A stretch of DNA of 64,000 bases from Torymus aiolomorphi. Its lineage: Eukaryota; Arthropoda; Insecta; Hymenoptera; Torymidae. Below are positions 23,511-36,068 of this stretch, in pieces. The DNA lies in assembly GCA_036365515.1 (NCBI GenBank), contig CM070876.1, forward strand, positions 172,819,978-172,883,977. The letters are read 5' to 3'. The notes beneath the pieces were generated by a model, which was not told where the DNA came from, did not search any database, and saw only the letters and a program-made list of their open reading frames with translations. The translations under genes and the position numbers were made by a program. The first letter of the stretch is position 1. Every line of letters begins with the position of its first letter.

Positions 23511-25650
23511 GAAATCAAAAAGCGCGGGGAAAATCAATTACCGTCGTCATCACTCTCCACTATCTCGAGCACGTATACTTAATAACGTGTACTATATATA
23601 GGTATACATCTTAGCGCGCGTCCTGGTTTTTTCTCTCTCGCGGTCTCCTTGTCCGCGAATAAGTGCGACGACGGCGAAGCCGCCGCGCTCCAAATGCTCG
23701 ATGAATTTCAAGCGCACGGTCATAGAAAGTCGGGCCAATTGTTTTTTATGTCACACTGGAGGAGAGGCCTTTACGCAACTCCCGAATGTCCTTTCGGCGT
23801 TGTTGTGTTTTCTTATTTTGGGAGGCCGCCGCGCTTTTGTGTAAAAGTGCAGCGCGCGTAATGGTGCGAAACATTTTGGCAACGGCTCCGCAGTTTTGCA
23901 ATGATTTTGTGTATAATATATGCAACCGGGTCCCGAGGTTATGTTATCGGGATAACGGCCCAGTCGTTAATTTTATTGTATTTTTAGTGTATTAATTAAC
24001 GTAGCGCATATATACGGACTTCGATAAAAATCTTCCTCCGCGTAACAAATATACACGCGAGTTTGGAAACACAAAGCTTATCGCTAATGACCAACTCGTT
24101 CGAAAATTCGATCCCCGAACGCTGTGTGCACACTGGGAGAGGGAAAGCGATGGCTCCGTTCGATGAAATATTCAAGTGGCCGAAATCGATGGCTCTCTCT
24201 CGCTCCGTAAGTTTCTCCACGCGGCACAATATTTCCGAAAAGTGCACGCGACGCGGGGGGAATGGTAAAGGGAGCGAAATTTTCATCCGCAATTAATATA
24301 TCTTATCATCGGCGCTCTTTCAGCGAGAGGATAAAATTATCAAAGAGGCTTCGAGAGTGCTGTTAAATGCTTAATTTATTACTTAATTAGGCTCTTTGTG
24401 GTTCGCGGCCACGAGGCGCTGCTTTTTTTTGTGCACGATGCCCGTGGGAGTGTAAGCGAGCGAGTGAGCGGACTGATTTAAATTTATTTCGTAATTTCTT
24501 TTATAATGTGATTAAGGTATTTTTAGTGCGTGTAGCGTTGAATCGATTTTAATTTATATTATGACATTAATTTTTTTTTCGTATTTTGAAAGTAATTGAA
24601 TTTTTTTTTTAATTTCTGTATGAAAATTAATGTGAAAACCTTATTCATTGAAAATGCTTTTATCTCGGATAAATAAATAGCCGTTAAAAAGTGTCAAAGG
24701 CAAATGAGCTTTATAAGTAATTGAGATGATCTTTTATAGATATAAAATGACGTATTGAAGTTTAATTATTTCTTATATAATTTAAATTACTCTAATAGAT
24801 TTCTTTAAGATTAATGCTCAAAATTAAGTATGAAAAATAATTATACTCGTGTTATTCAGTAATAATATTATCGCTTCACATACAAATCCTACATTCGGTT
24901 GTGGTCTTAAGGCTTTCCGGCGAGCGGCAGGCTAAAAATAAGAGCGCGAGATATCCCTGAATCATTTTCCCTGGAAACAGCTGAGCTTACCGCACAGCTG
25001 ACTGTATGTACTTACATCCCTCAGTGTAAATATATACAGTAGATAAAATTGTCACTTTAAAAGTAGTTTACGGTAGCGCTGGAATTATATAATTACAAAC
25101 ACGCACTCTTCGTTACATTTTATACCGTCATTGTGAACTATACACGCTTTTTCGTGCCTTTATTATAAAATGAAAACAAACGTTCATTCAAAGTGTAAAA
25201 TAGACTTCCGGGAAGTGCCAAAACCAATTACTATATTTTTTACATACTCTAACATAACAAATTTTAATTTAACTCACAGTTTGCAAAAATTACATCATTC
25301 GCTCGTATAGGTATGTTTAAAATTTTCATCGTCAGAATATAATGAAATAACTTTTTCACAGTGACTTTTACTCTGAGAAACTCTAAAAATTGCATCTATA
25401 CATCTACGTTAACGTTGTTGTTATAACATACAAAACTGAATCAGATACACAACAAAATTGATAAAGTTTAAAATTAAAATTAAAATTCGCTCAAAAGGCC
25501 AGTAGCGCACTTTGACGAATTCAACCTCACTCGCATAGATAACCCGACAAAGCACACAGTACCGGGCTGCCAACGACAAAGAAAGAGAAACTTGAAAATC
25601 GCGGAAATGAAATCACGCGATTCCGCGCGCGCATACCCCGACACACACGC
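23511..25650. other. Gene-free region
   Basis: CpG-rich at 23,520-24,470, AT-rich at 24,480-25,500, then mixed. The short frames are unrelated to known proteins and overlap on both strands. Confidence 0.5.
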
Positions 25651-26038
25651 TTAAGGTAGTTCCTCAATATTTGTGAAGATGGGATTAAAACACCAACAAA
25701 TTCTATTACAATCTTTAAAAAACAAAGAATGTTTTCCTATTTTTTTATATGTAGGTTGCCGACCTAATTTTCAAGAAAAAAAATATTGAACATGGTTACT
25801 TTTACATTGAGAGTAAATGAGGGCCATATAACCTATAACAGGAAATATAGGATTACTTCCTCAAAAAACGGGACTTCAAAAAGAAAAACATAGCTTAAGA
25901 AGGATGAAATTCGGCTCTTTCTTTCAAGTTTATCAAAAATGTGTCAAGCCGAACTTTTAAAAAAGATATGAATGATTATTAACACAAATAGCAGACGACA
26001 TGCACGAGTGCGAGAGAGACAGAACGATGCGCATGGTA

Positions 26039-27474
26039 CACTGAAAAAAAAAGTCTATTTCTGCTCAGGACCCAAGCGAAGTCTGCTTTGCTAACCCAAG
26101 CAAGCGGCGTAAAACAACTTCTGCTCATCGACCCAAGCAGTTTTTACTTGGCAGTAAAATGAGATATTTGCTTGGCAGAGGGCAGGTATAAATTAACCTA
26201 AGAAACAGTCGAAAATAATGGATGTATGTAGCTCACGTCTAGGCGTCAAACGTATCCATAGCGTGGTCTAGGTGTACGAGGTCGCCGATGATGGAGTCAA
26301 GGAAGTGCGTTTCGTAGGTTTTTGCGTCTAGATGTCGGAACGTACACAATGCGTGGTCCAGGTGTTCAAGGTGGCCAATAATGGAGTCTAGGTGGCGCGC
26401 TCCGTAGGTTTTTGTGTCCAGGTGGTGGAACATGTCCAAGGCGTGGTCTAGGTGTTCGAGGTCGCCTATAATGGAGTCAAGATGGTGCGCTCCGTAGTTT
26501 TTCGCGTCTACGTGTCGAAATGTATACAATGCGTGGTCCAGGTGTTCGTGGTCGCCGATGATGGAGTCTAGGAAGTGCGCTCCGTAGGTTTCTGTGTCTA
26601 GCTGTCGAAATGTACCCAATGCGTTGTCTAGGTGCTTGGGGTCGCCGATGATGGAGTCTAGGAAGTGCGCTCCGTAGGTTTCTGCGTCTAGGTGTCGAAA
26701 CTTACCCAATGCGTGGACTAGGTACTCGGGGTGGCCGACGATGGAGTCTAGGAAGTGCGCTCCGTAGGTTTTTGCGTCTAAGTGTCAAAACGAACACGTC
26801 CCGAACCCTAGACTCAAAAATCTACGGAGCCCACGTCCTAGACTCCATCATCAGCGACCACGAACTCCTGGACCACGCATTGTATGCGTTCCGATACGTA
26901 GACGCGAAAAACTACGGAGCGCACGATCTAGACTCCATTAATGGCGACCTCGAACACCTAGACCACGCCTTGGACATGTTCCATCACCTGGACACAAAAA
27001 CCTAAGGAGCGCACTTCCTAGACTCTATCATCGGCGACCACGAACACCTGGACTACGCATCGTATGCGTTTCGACATGTAGACGCAAAAAACTACGGAGC
27101 GCACAATCTAGACTTCATTATCGCGACCTCCAACTCCTAGACCATGCCTTGGACATGTTCCACCACCTGGACACAAAAACCTACGGAGCGTACACCTAGA
27201 CTCCATCATCGGCGACCCGGAACACCTAGACAACGCATTGGGTACATTTCGACACCTAGACACAGAAACCTACGGACTGCACTTCCTCGACTCCATCATC
27301 GGCGACCTCAAACACCGAGACCACGCTTTGGATACGTTACGACACCTAGACACAAAAACCTACGCAGCGCACTACCTAGACTCCATCATCGGCCACCCCG
27401 AACACGTAGATCATGCTGTAAAGCAAAATTCACAGTGGGGTCTACGACTATTTTAGACTTTTTTTTTTTCAGTG
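26039..27474. mobile_element. TIR element carrying a head-to-head repeat array
   Basis: Begins CACTG then an A run and AGTCTATT; ends AGACTTTT-type then CAGTG. TA on both sides (26037-26038, 27475-27476). Over 20 bp of inverted identity apart from A-run length. Nearly the whole interior is the 90-bp repeat array. It has the same terminus style as the 1134 element. Confidence 0.75.
26239..27420. repeat. About 13 tandem 90-bp repeats in head-to-head orientation, with an open repeat frame
   Basis: About six units face minus (26250-26795) and about seven face plus (26810-27420). Unit length is 90 bp, so frame is kept. The encoded unit is about FRHLDAETYG AHFLDSIIGD then LEHLDHALDM, i.e. three related decapeptides with Leu-Asp at positions 4-5. 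DNA of each third starts GTCTAGG, giving a 30-bp sub-repeat. Two unit types alternate (VDAKNYG and HLDTKTYG), giving a 180-bp higher-order repeat in both arms. The minus arm is open over 156 residues. The plus arm carries an in-frame TAA (27002-27004) and 89- and 88-bp units that shift frame. Function is unknown. Confidence 0.75.
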
Positions 27475-27543
27475 TATAGGTTGTGCTCTCACTGAGCGTA
27501 CTAAACTATAGCATGACTATAGCGTATTAAAGAAGTACCTTAA

Positions 27544-30500
27544 TCTCTCTCTCTTAAATTCTCTCTCTCTCTCTCTCCCACGGGAAGCCTCTTGCCCGCG
27601 CTGCTCCAAACAAAATTACTCCGCGCTAGGTATACCGTCTGCAATAACGATCGGAGAGAGCGCGAATTCCACGGTCTCTTTTGCGCTTTTGCGCGCGCTC
27701 GCATCGCACCCCGCGGCGTTTATCGAATATTCGCGCGCGATTGAACGTTTTTCCCGCGCGGAGTGCCACTCGTCCGCAGCCGCGCGCGCGCGCGTTTCCT
27801 TTGTTTGCCGGAGGGAGCGAAGGGAGGGAGAGCTTTGAGGGATTACCGAGCACGTTATCTTTTTTTTTGCGAGGGACGGGAGAGTTTGATCTCGCGCTGG
27901 AGGCGGTGGTAGTGGCGGTGTATAGTTAGGTTCTTTACGTGTGGAAGTTTTTCGCGCGGCGGTTGGTTAGATTGGATGATTTGGAATTGATTAGGTTGGT
28001 GTATGGCAGCGGAGGTATAGGAGTGCTGTAGTGGTATAAGTATGTGGATAATGGCTGGGACGCTTGTTAGGAAATATTATTCGATTTTATTGACTTTTCT
28101 AGTTACAGGTGTAGGAGAAGGATTTTCTAAAAAAAAAAGAAAATTAGTATTTTTACTTTTTTCGTAGAGATAATTTTGTAATATAATTACTACGATTGTA
28201 ATATTTGCTATTTAATTAAGTCCAGATGTAAAAGAAGTTCCAATGAGTGATTGTTTATCGCGACGGTTTCAGTAAAAAAAATACTGGAAAATGGTCAATT
28301 GGTAAATATTGACCTGTTTGAATGGCGTTCAATTTATAACGCGTCAATCATATAGTTCAAACAATGGCTCATTGCGAAGGTAAAGATAAATAGTACAGCT
28401 TTCTAATTTGCGTTTTTTAAAACCACTAATATTTATGGGACAAACAATAATTATCTCATGAGAGAGCGACTTCTTTGTTTGATGTCAATCAACAAAAGGA
28501 AAATACTACAAAAGTGACATGATAATAAAATTATTGCAATTAAAAAATGAAGAATTTACATCGAAGAGACGTCACAAGACTATATTAATTAAGCGTACAA
28601 CGAATCACTACGCGAAGCGTACTTTTTTATCGATCTTCTCTCTCCAATACCTTTCGCTCGACTTTTTTTCCGCGCCTGTATAATTTATATTATCATTATA
28701 CAATAATAATAGCAGCACCGCGCCGCACGTGCTTTACGCTCGGCTTTACGTAATATTATAATGAATGAAGCAAATAATACATAGCAACTTTTGATGAGAT
28801 ACCACGACATTATTACTACTATTATCATTACAAACACTGCATAATTCAACAATAGCACCGTTATACACTGTACTCCATAAAACATCAGAAGAACTCATAG
28901 CGTAAATCAAAATTAACCAGCTGCGCATGAGCAGCGTGTTCGATTTCCTCCACTGTAACTTCATCAGCTCTCAAAACAATGTACCCGATATCGCATCCTC
29001 GAAAAACCTGCGCGCGCGCAGTCGTAAACTCGGGCCTCGTTCTCGGCCGGCCAATAAAACGCAATCAACGTCGCTCGCCGATATAATTTATATACGTACG
29101 GACCAAGACAAACAGCGGCTTAATAGAATTCCAGCGCGCAAGTGTGCTTGGATCGAATCTGATCGGCGTGTATATAGAGGCTGCGCGCGGCACGATAAAT
29201 CCGGGGTTTAGAGTTTAATAAGGGATCTTATTGGACGCGTGGGCGGATTGGGTGTACCGGTGGCCGGGAGGAGGGAGGTTTGAGGGTTTGTTTGTTTCGT
29301 CAAGAGAGGAGTGTATGCTAATTTTTATTGCGTCTTGAGCTGTTCTGGCTTTACGACGTGGATCGTTTCGTCGAAGACTCACGTGGGCTGTGTATATAAG
29401 TGCGCGGAGATAAGTATTTTTCTGCAGCCCGATGTGGTGGTCGTATGAAAATTTTATGCGATTTTTCTTACATTTTTTTCGGTTTTATGTAACGGTGTTG
29501 AAAAAGCTTTATTTTAATTGTTTTTTAAATCAATTTTTTTATCAAAAATATTGTATGGTTGTGGATATTTTGAAAATGTTTTTAAAAAAATGTGTTGTTC
29601 TGCGAAATTTAAGTAAATCAAAGTAGCGGCTAAACGAAATTATCGATATTTTTTTTTTATAAAGTTTATTTATAGCATTTTCTTATTGATTTTACTTCAA
29701 GCTTCAATATTCCTATTAAGAAAAAGCCAATCAGCTGTTAATGCTTATAAAAGACATGCATTTTAAAAGCAATCTTTTAATATCTTTTATAAAACGTTAT
29801 CGAAATGTTTATAAAGAAGAAATAACAATTTCAATGTGTTGTACTTATAATAGATTACTTTAATTTTCCTATATAAAGTAAAAATATTTTGTTTAAATCT
29901 CATTAGAAAATAGGCTGGAAATTCAATGTAGCCTTGACTCAAATTATGTTTAGTAATGAATCTATAATTCAATAATAGTAATACGGGACACGGCTGGTGT
30001 GAACTGATTAAGGCAATATCAGCACACCACTGCCATCCTTGAATTGTAGACATTTCACATTGACTTGAATTTAGATCCAGAGCACTTATAATCATTCAAC
30101 TGTCATGGCGGGTAATTGCGCAGGAAGCTTTAACAGAAACTAGCTTAACAAAATTATAATTAATCAGTTGATTTCATCTTGCAATCGCATTGTCTTGTTG
30201 TGCTCGTCATGTTATTTTTGAGGAACGATACAATTATGTGCCTTTCTAAGTTGAAATGTCAAGTGACCAGTTGATCTCTTGTCTTCTCAATCTGATAAGG
30301 TTTGTACTTCCTCTCATTCTCTTTCATTTCACAAGACCTCTAGTGAGAATGAACTACACAACTGTTGTATACATACATTTTGTTTATGTAACACATAATT
30401 GCATTTACAGCTTATTAGATAATAAGCAACAGTTTTAAAAGTTTTTTCATTTCAATTTTCATTTTTTTTAAATCAATACTATGGAAATAAATAGTATCAA

Positions 30501-32251
30501 CATTAATTATTTAAACAAAATCTTTTCTATCAGTTATAAATAGGAATCTTAAAAGTTCATATTGAAAATTATTATTATTTTTTTATTTATTGAAAATTTT
30601 ATATTAATTGTCTATAGATTTATATTTAAACAAAAAGTTCATAATCCATGTTATAGTGAAAATAAAAGATCATACATGAAAATAGAAAATCACTCTTAGT
30701 TATTCATGCAACTATCAAGCCCAGCTGCAGGATAACAAATTGCAAAAATAGAAAGATAATATTGAATAACAATAGTCTGGAATTGAGTTATTGGTGATTC
30801 ATAGATATTAATTTTTGCTTCATAACTAGAATCATCCTTTTTAAATAAGTTTTCCCCCTCAAAGAAGTTCTTCACACCATTTCCATGTTATCGCAACTTT
30901 TTCACTATATTATGGTCTAAAATAAAAACCAATAAGAGACACAGACAGCAATCACCATCAGATGGACAAATACTAATCACAGGAGGATCAAAACACCTTG
31001 AAGAGAGAAAAAATTGAGCACATGACACCAATATCCATATTCCCTGAAAGACAAACTTTCTCCTGAACTGAAAGAAACACTTGGTCACAGTCCTCTCTCT
31101 GTCTCTCTCTTCCTCTCTCTATCTGTCTCTCCCCTTCTTTCTAGCCTACACAAACATCACACCTCCCACATTGGTACTCCTCACTATGCTTTACATTCTA
31201 TCTTTTTTGCCCTGCAAACTACCCCCTAGTGGGTTTTATCTGGGCTAAAATAAGAATTTTAGATTTAAAGGGACTATTGGAAAGCTATTTGTTTATTATG
31301 CAGCACAGGGTGTTGTACTATTCCTGTTCCAGTTGGAGCACACATACACAAGTTTTACATTTAAAACCAGTTTGTTATCTGTTTCATGGATTGGTAATTC
31401 CATTCCAAGAAGATGTATCTTGTAATATTTCTGTTTTGTAACAGCCCACTGACTAATATAAGCATGATTTTTACTATTAGTTTAAAATACATTGAAATTA
31501 ACTATAAATAATTTGAACAAAATGATATCTAATTCACTTACTCCCACATATTTATCAAGCACTTTTTCTAACATGCCTAAGCTTACATGCTTACATCCTC
31601 CGTTTTTCTACAGTTTTTTCTCTCTAATTAATTATAACGCATCGTAGATACCACAGATAACAGATAATCTATAAGTACAGCTTTACCGAAAAAAACCACG
31701 CGTTTTTCCGACCGCTTCACTACTTACTAATCTACCACAATGGAACCCACTGAAACAGTTTATCTACCCACTTATATCCATCGAGAACAATAGCCGCCGC
31801 CGACACCACCGCTGCAGCAGCATTCGGCTATCTCATCGCCTAAATCAACAACCCTTTTTCCCACCCACACGCGCTCACATTCACACATACACACTCGACA
31901 TAAACAAAAAACTCAATCCATTGACGAACCCTCCCACACATATGCACACTGCTGAGAAAACAAACAATTCCCCCGTGAATCCCCTCGACGATTTTCCTCC
32001 CCCTCATCGTACAACACCCGCGCATAAATCCTCGGGCAAATCTCCCCGAGGAGAGAGGAAATTTCTCTCCTGCAGGAACTAGTATATATAGGATCAACCT
32101 ATCGAGTTAGCTGCTGCTGCTGCTCCTTTCTCTCGACGCTCGCGAGAGAGCGCACGCACACAGTGCAACACTGACTCACTCACTCACTCACCTCCCATGT
32201 CGATGCCCCCCGCGAAGGTCCTGCTGATAAAGAACCGCCTCTTCCTCGTCG

Positions 32252-32296
<45 letters not shown>

Positions 32297-32639
32297 CTCT
32301 ATCCTCTCAGGACGAGACAGCAGGAGACGGCGGCGTCAACGGCGGCAGGCCGGAGCTCGTGGCCGGCGCACTATTGACCATATTGCTAAACGACGACGAC
32401 GACGACGACAGCGGCAACGACAGCGACGAGTCGACGCACGTACAACGCGCACACATAGACAGCACACACACGGGGGAAGAGAGAGCGCGCGCACGACGAC
32501 GACGACGACTGACTAGCGACAAAGTCGCCGACCCTTTCTCGTTCTCTCTCTTGCTCTCGCGCACACGCACTGAGTGATGTGGTATAGATGTAGCCGCGCG
32601 TGCGATTCTGTTCTCCTGCACTTTGATATAGAGGTTTTT
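27544..32639. other. Gene-free region
   Basis: CpG-rich at 27,590-27,930 and 28,920-29,430, AT-rich between and to 31,600, CpG-rich and microsatellite-laden at 31,700-32,600. A minus-strand frame of 102 residues at 29,787-30,095 and a plus-strand frame of 126 residues at 32,197-32,577 (Asp-run, Arg-run) have no recognisable domain. Confidence 0.5.
32258..32293. repeat. (TC)n microsatellite
   Basis: TC run, followed by an acceptor-like CTCTCAG at 32303-32310 that I could not tie to a gene. Confidence 0.9.
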
Positions 32640-33016
32640 CTTCCTCGACGAACTGTTCTTTTGCTTTTTATTTTAGGAAAAAAAGTTTGAAAGGCTCGCG
32701 CAGGAGAGAAACGAAACAACAACAGCGACGGACGAACGGTCCTCTCTCTCCGTGTCTCTCGCACGCGAGCGCACGACACGACGTACACCCGGGGGGAGGC
32801 CGTTTGTTTATGGCGGCGCAGCGCAGCGGCAGCCAGCGCAGAGGCCTGTCCCTCGCCGTCGCGAAGAGAAAACTCGCTGCGATAGTGTGTGTAGCGCGTG
32901 TGGGGGATATAAGTAGCCATATAGCGTAGGTGTGACGGGTGTTTTCCGAGACCAACCTGACATCTAGCATCTAAGATGGGAAGTTACTTACTAAGGGTTA
33001 CCGATCGAAAAAAATC

Positions 33017-33052
<36 letters not shown>

Positions 33053-33286
33053 TTAGGTAGCGACATCTGCGCAAGATTGTTCGTATAGGTTATGTCTGCA
33101 ATGGGTATATGTTATTGGGGAGAAAAAGGGGTTAGTGCTTAGCGCAACCCCGCTATAGCACATATACATACACAGCAGCAAAGATGAGCGTATTCGCGGT
33201 TGTCGGGTGTTTTTCATGATAAAGCTGAGTTGATGCTTTTAGAGTTGATCGCAGGAGTGAGTGTGATATATGTGTACTGTTGGTGT
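32640..33286 (+). promoter_or_regulatory. REXO2 upstream region
   Basis: CpG-rich block (32640-32940) followed by more neutral sequence leading into REXO2. It contains a (GA)n run at 33020-33050. It probably holds the REXO2 promoter and 5' UTR. No core element is strong enough to place the transcription start. Open frames on both strands here are low-complexity. Confidence 0.3.
33020..33050. repeat. (GA)n microsatellite upstream of REXO2
   Basis: About 15 GA units within the REXO2 upstream region. Confidence 0.95.
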
Positions 33287-34358
33287 ATGATGAACAAAGT
33301 GTTTGCCAGTCTGAACTTTGGCCTCAAAAGACTGGTGAAGTACAACATTTACAAGTGCAAAACATTATGTAAAGAGAAGATGGGTAGGTAACCTTTGACG
33401 ATTTTGCCTCTCACGTTTGAGCTTTCCTTAATTTTTTTGTTTACGAAAAATAAAAATTCTTGCTTTGCTTGCAGCCGGTTCTACTGTGCAAAAGAAGGAT
33501 CGCATTATCTGGATTGACTTGGAGGCAAGTAGAATGTTTGGCTTTGTTTAGTTGCTGGAGTTGTTTAGTTGCATCTTTATAGGTGTTTTAAATATTTTTA
33601 TTGGTTTTATAGATGACAGGGCTTAATGTATTGGAAGACAGGATACTGGAAGTAGCAAGTGTAATCACTGATGACAACTTGAACATCATAAGTGATGAGT
33701 TTGAGATGGTCATCAATCAGCCAGAATCAATATTTGAGACAATGATTCCCTGGTGCCAGGAACAGCACAACAAAGTATTTCAATACTTTTAAAGTTTTAT
33801 TTATGTTAACAATTGTTAAATATTCATAAAATATAAAATATAATTTTTGGGCATGTAATTGAGTTTTTTAATCAAATTCATAAAAATTCTTGAAAATGAT
33901 GCAATCATGTAAAATTATCTTATTCAGACAGGGCTGATAGAAGCATCACGCAACTCTATATTCAATGAAAAAATGGTAGAAGAGGAGTTAATCAAATTTT
34001 TCAAGAGATATGTACCACCGAATACTTGCCCTTTGGCAGGTAGTTGTTTATACATGGATCGAGCTTTTCTTCAAGAATATATGCCACGTGTAATTGATTA
34101 CCTTGGCAGTGAAGTCATTGATGTAGCTTCCATTAATGAATTGGCAAAGTAAGATTATTCACTATTTTTTATTTGAGGTTAAATTAATAATAAAATTTTA
34201 AAAAATTTAATTTTTATTTGTATTTGCTATTTTGCAGGAGGTGGAACAAAAAAATAGAAAGAAAAAAGCAAAGAAAAACAGGAGATCATAGAGCCCTTGG
34301 AGATATCAAAGACAGCGTTGAAGAATTAAACTATTATAGAAAGAATATATTTCTGTGA
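33287..34358 (+). CDS. REXO2: Oligoribonuclease (REXO2 / small fragment nuclease), 5 coding exons
   Basis: DEDDh-family 3'-to-5' exoribonuclease that degrades 2-5 nt RNAs, in mitochondria and cytosol in animals (family knowledge). Coding exons are 33287-33383, 33475-33524, 33613-33774, 33928-34148 and 34238-34358, giving 216 residues with frame kept across every junction. All five catalytic positions are visible: Asp47 and Glu49 (DLEMTG), Asp147 (MDRAF), His194 and Asp199 (HRALGD). The C-terminal ELNYYRKNIF block is typical. Intron 2 starts GC (GAG|GCAAGT at 33525) and ends AG; the others are GT-AG. The start is uncertain. I chose the ATG at 33287 because residues 1-29 are basic with no acidic residue, like a mitochondrial presequence. 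ATGs at 33233 (18 residues longer) and 33290 are alternatives. The Asp before the catalytic Asp in HRALDD is Gly here. The gene lies upstream of and in tandem with alpha-catenin. Confidence 0.93.
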
Positions 34359-34503
34359 AATAATTATATTTTTTTAAATCAACAAAATGAATGTATACAC
34401 AGTCATTTTGTTGTAAGTGATTTTAAAACTCTATAAAAGTTGTAATGCTGGAAACAAATTGAACATAGATTCTAGAATATTGTTGTTAAAATTTCTGATA
34501 TAA

Positions 34504-34506
<3 letters not shown>

Positions 34507-34535
<29 letters not shown>
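34507..34535. repeat. Poly(A) run
   Basis: 29 A residues about 150 bp after the REXO2 stop. It could be a microsatellite or an old retroposon tail. Confidence 0.9.
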
Positions 34536-34538
<3 letters not shown>

Positions 34539-34605
34539 TATAAAGTCAAAGGATATTATTAAAATTATACATATTTTTTTAAATACAATGTTCATGGACA
34601 CTTTC

Positions 34606-34702
34606 ATCCATAAATAAAAAGTGTAATTTGCAGAAGTTTTATAAGGATTTTTAATAAAATGTTTAATGTTTTATACTTTTAATTTTTAATGTTATTGTTA
34701 GC
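34606..34702 (+). repeat. Direct repeat copy 1 (partner 36069-36178)
   Basis: Shares the blocks AAATAAAAAGTGTAATTT, TTTTATAAGGATTTTTAATA and CTTTTAATTTTTAATG with 36069-36178 in the same order, at roughly 90% identity by eye. Confidence 0.7.
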
Positions 34703-35427
34703 ATTTTTATTGCTTCCTCCTACAGGAAGCTTAGCTTTGTGATAGTAAAAAAAAAAGGTTTCGAGAAAATATGTTAGAACTATTGTTTAGCACATTTGGA
34801 ATCAAAATACACTATTTTTAGAAAATATCTGTACTCGATCAATTTTAACCGGACATTTTTTCGATTTTTACAATTTTATTTTTCTAATTTTTTTTACAAA
34901 TTAAAGTCAATAATTTTCATATATTATGAATTATCTTTATGCAGGATAAAATTCTCTACAATCTAAAAAAAAAACTCATGCTGCTAGCTATAGTTAGTCC
35001 TAAGTTATTTATGAAAACGTAATTTTTGGTAAATACCTTAGCAAAAATCGAAAATGTAGCAAACTATTTAGTAAGTGTAGAAAAGTGTAAATAAGTGTAA
35101 GAAAATGTAATAATAAAATGTAGTTTAATGCTGGATTTCGGACATATTTTACATTTTTTTACATTTTAAAATTTTTGCTAGGGTAAATTATGTCTCGAAA
35201 TTAAAAAAAGACGGCATGAAAATTTGTTGGTTATGGAAAATGAAGAATATTATAATTTGCGAATTTTTAAGTCTTGTCCTTGATTATTTTAGAAGAAAAA
35301 AAAATAATTAATAAAAAAAGTGATTTTCCTTCGCGCGCGATACTTAACTGAAGTAAAATTGCTTATCTTTTGACTGAGTTCTCTGGGCAAAAGGATTGGT
35401 CTACAAATTTCAGAGGTATTTGAGTTT

Positions 35428-35627
35428 TCATTTTCTTCCTTGTTCAATTTTAGAGGGAGTCAACGATATCAAAATTGGAAAATTTTCAAAACCTGCAAAG
35501 TTATATGCAATTGCTTATAAAATTCAGTGACAAATCTAGAAACAATTGGATATAACTTTTTAGGTTTTGAAAATTTTCGAATTTTGATATCGTTGCTCCC
35601 CCTGAAATTAAACAAGGAAGAAAATGA
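35428..35627. repeat. 200-bp foldback (inverted repeat)
   Basis: Arms 35428-35506 and 35550-35627 are inverted copies (TCATTTTCTTCCTTGTT ... AACAAGGAAGAAAATGA) with few mismatches and a 43-nt loop. The right arm resembles 59,785-59,855, so it belongs to a dispersed family. Confidence 0.75.
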
Positions 35628-36068
35628 GACCTTGCAAATTAAAATTGAATGAAAAACAAAAAAGTTGATGATTACTAATTGAATTTTTTTTTTAATGGAC
35701 AAAATCTACTTTTGCAACATTGGACATTTTCTAACAAAAATTTTTTCCGTTATGTTAAGAACCCTATTTCCTGTCATATCAGTTTGCAGATTGGAATGTG
35801 TAAATGAATCTTTGTAAAAAATGTTGTAGCTTTAGGTCTACTAGACCGCTGAAGCCTCCTTAATACGTCGAAAAAACTTTAAAAGCGGACATTTCGCACG
35901 TTTCTCCTATAACTTTTTACGTTTTTAAAACGTTTAAAGTTTTTCATCGTACGCGTTTAAAAAACGTTTTTAAAATACTTTGTGCTATTATTAGGGAACA
36001 CCTACAGAATTTGTCAAACTTTATTTTAAAAAATTTAGTAAATTAATTTCTGATTTCTAATTAATAGA

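Larger units (their letters stand above)
25655..27539. mobile_element. Outer TTAA-flanked element interrupted by a TIR element
   Basis: TTAA (25651-25654 and 27540-27543) surrounds ends GGTAGTTCCT and AGAAGTACC, which are imperfect inverted copies. The 26039-27474 element lies inside. The outer ends resemble those of the palindrome at 11603 (GGTGGTCCAC). Confidence 0.5.

Noticed and set aside
29787..30095. 102-residue minus frame
   Set aside because: No known domain, no convincing splice partners, and AT-rich.
32197..32577. 126-residue frame with Asp and Arg runs
   Set aside because: Built from CT, GAC and CGA repeats; possibly part of an untranslated region.
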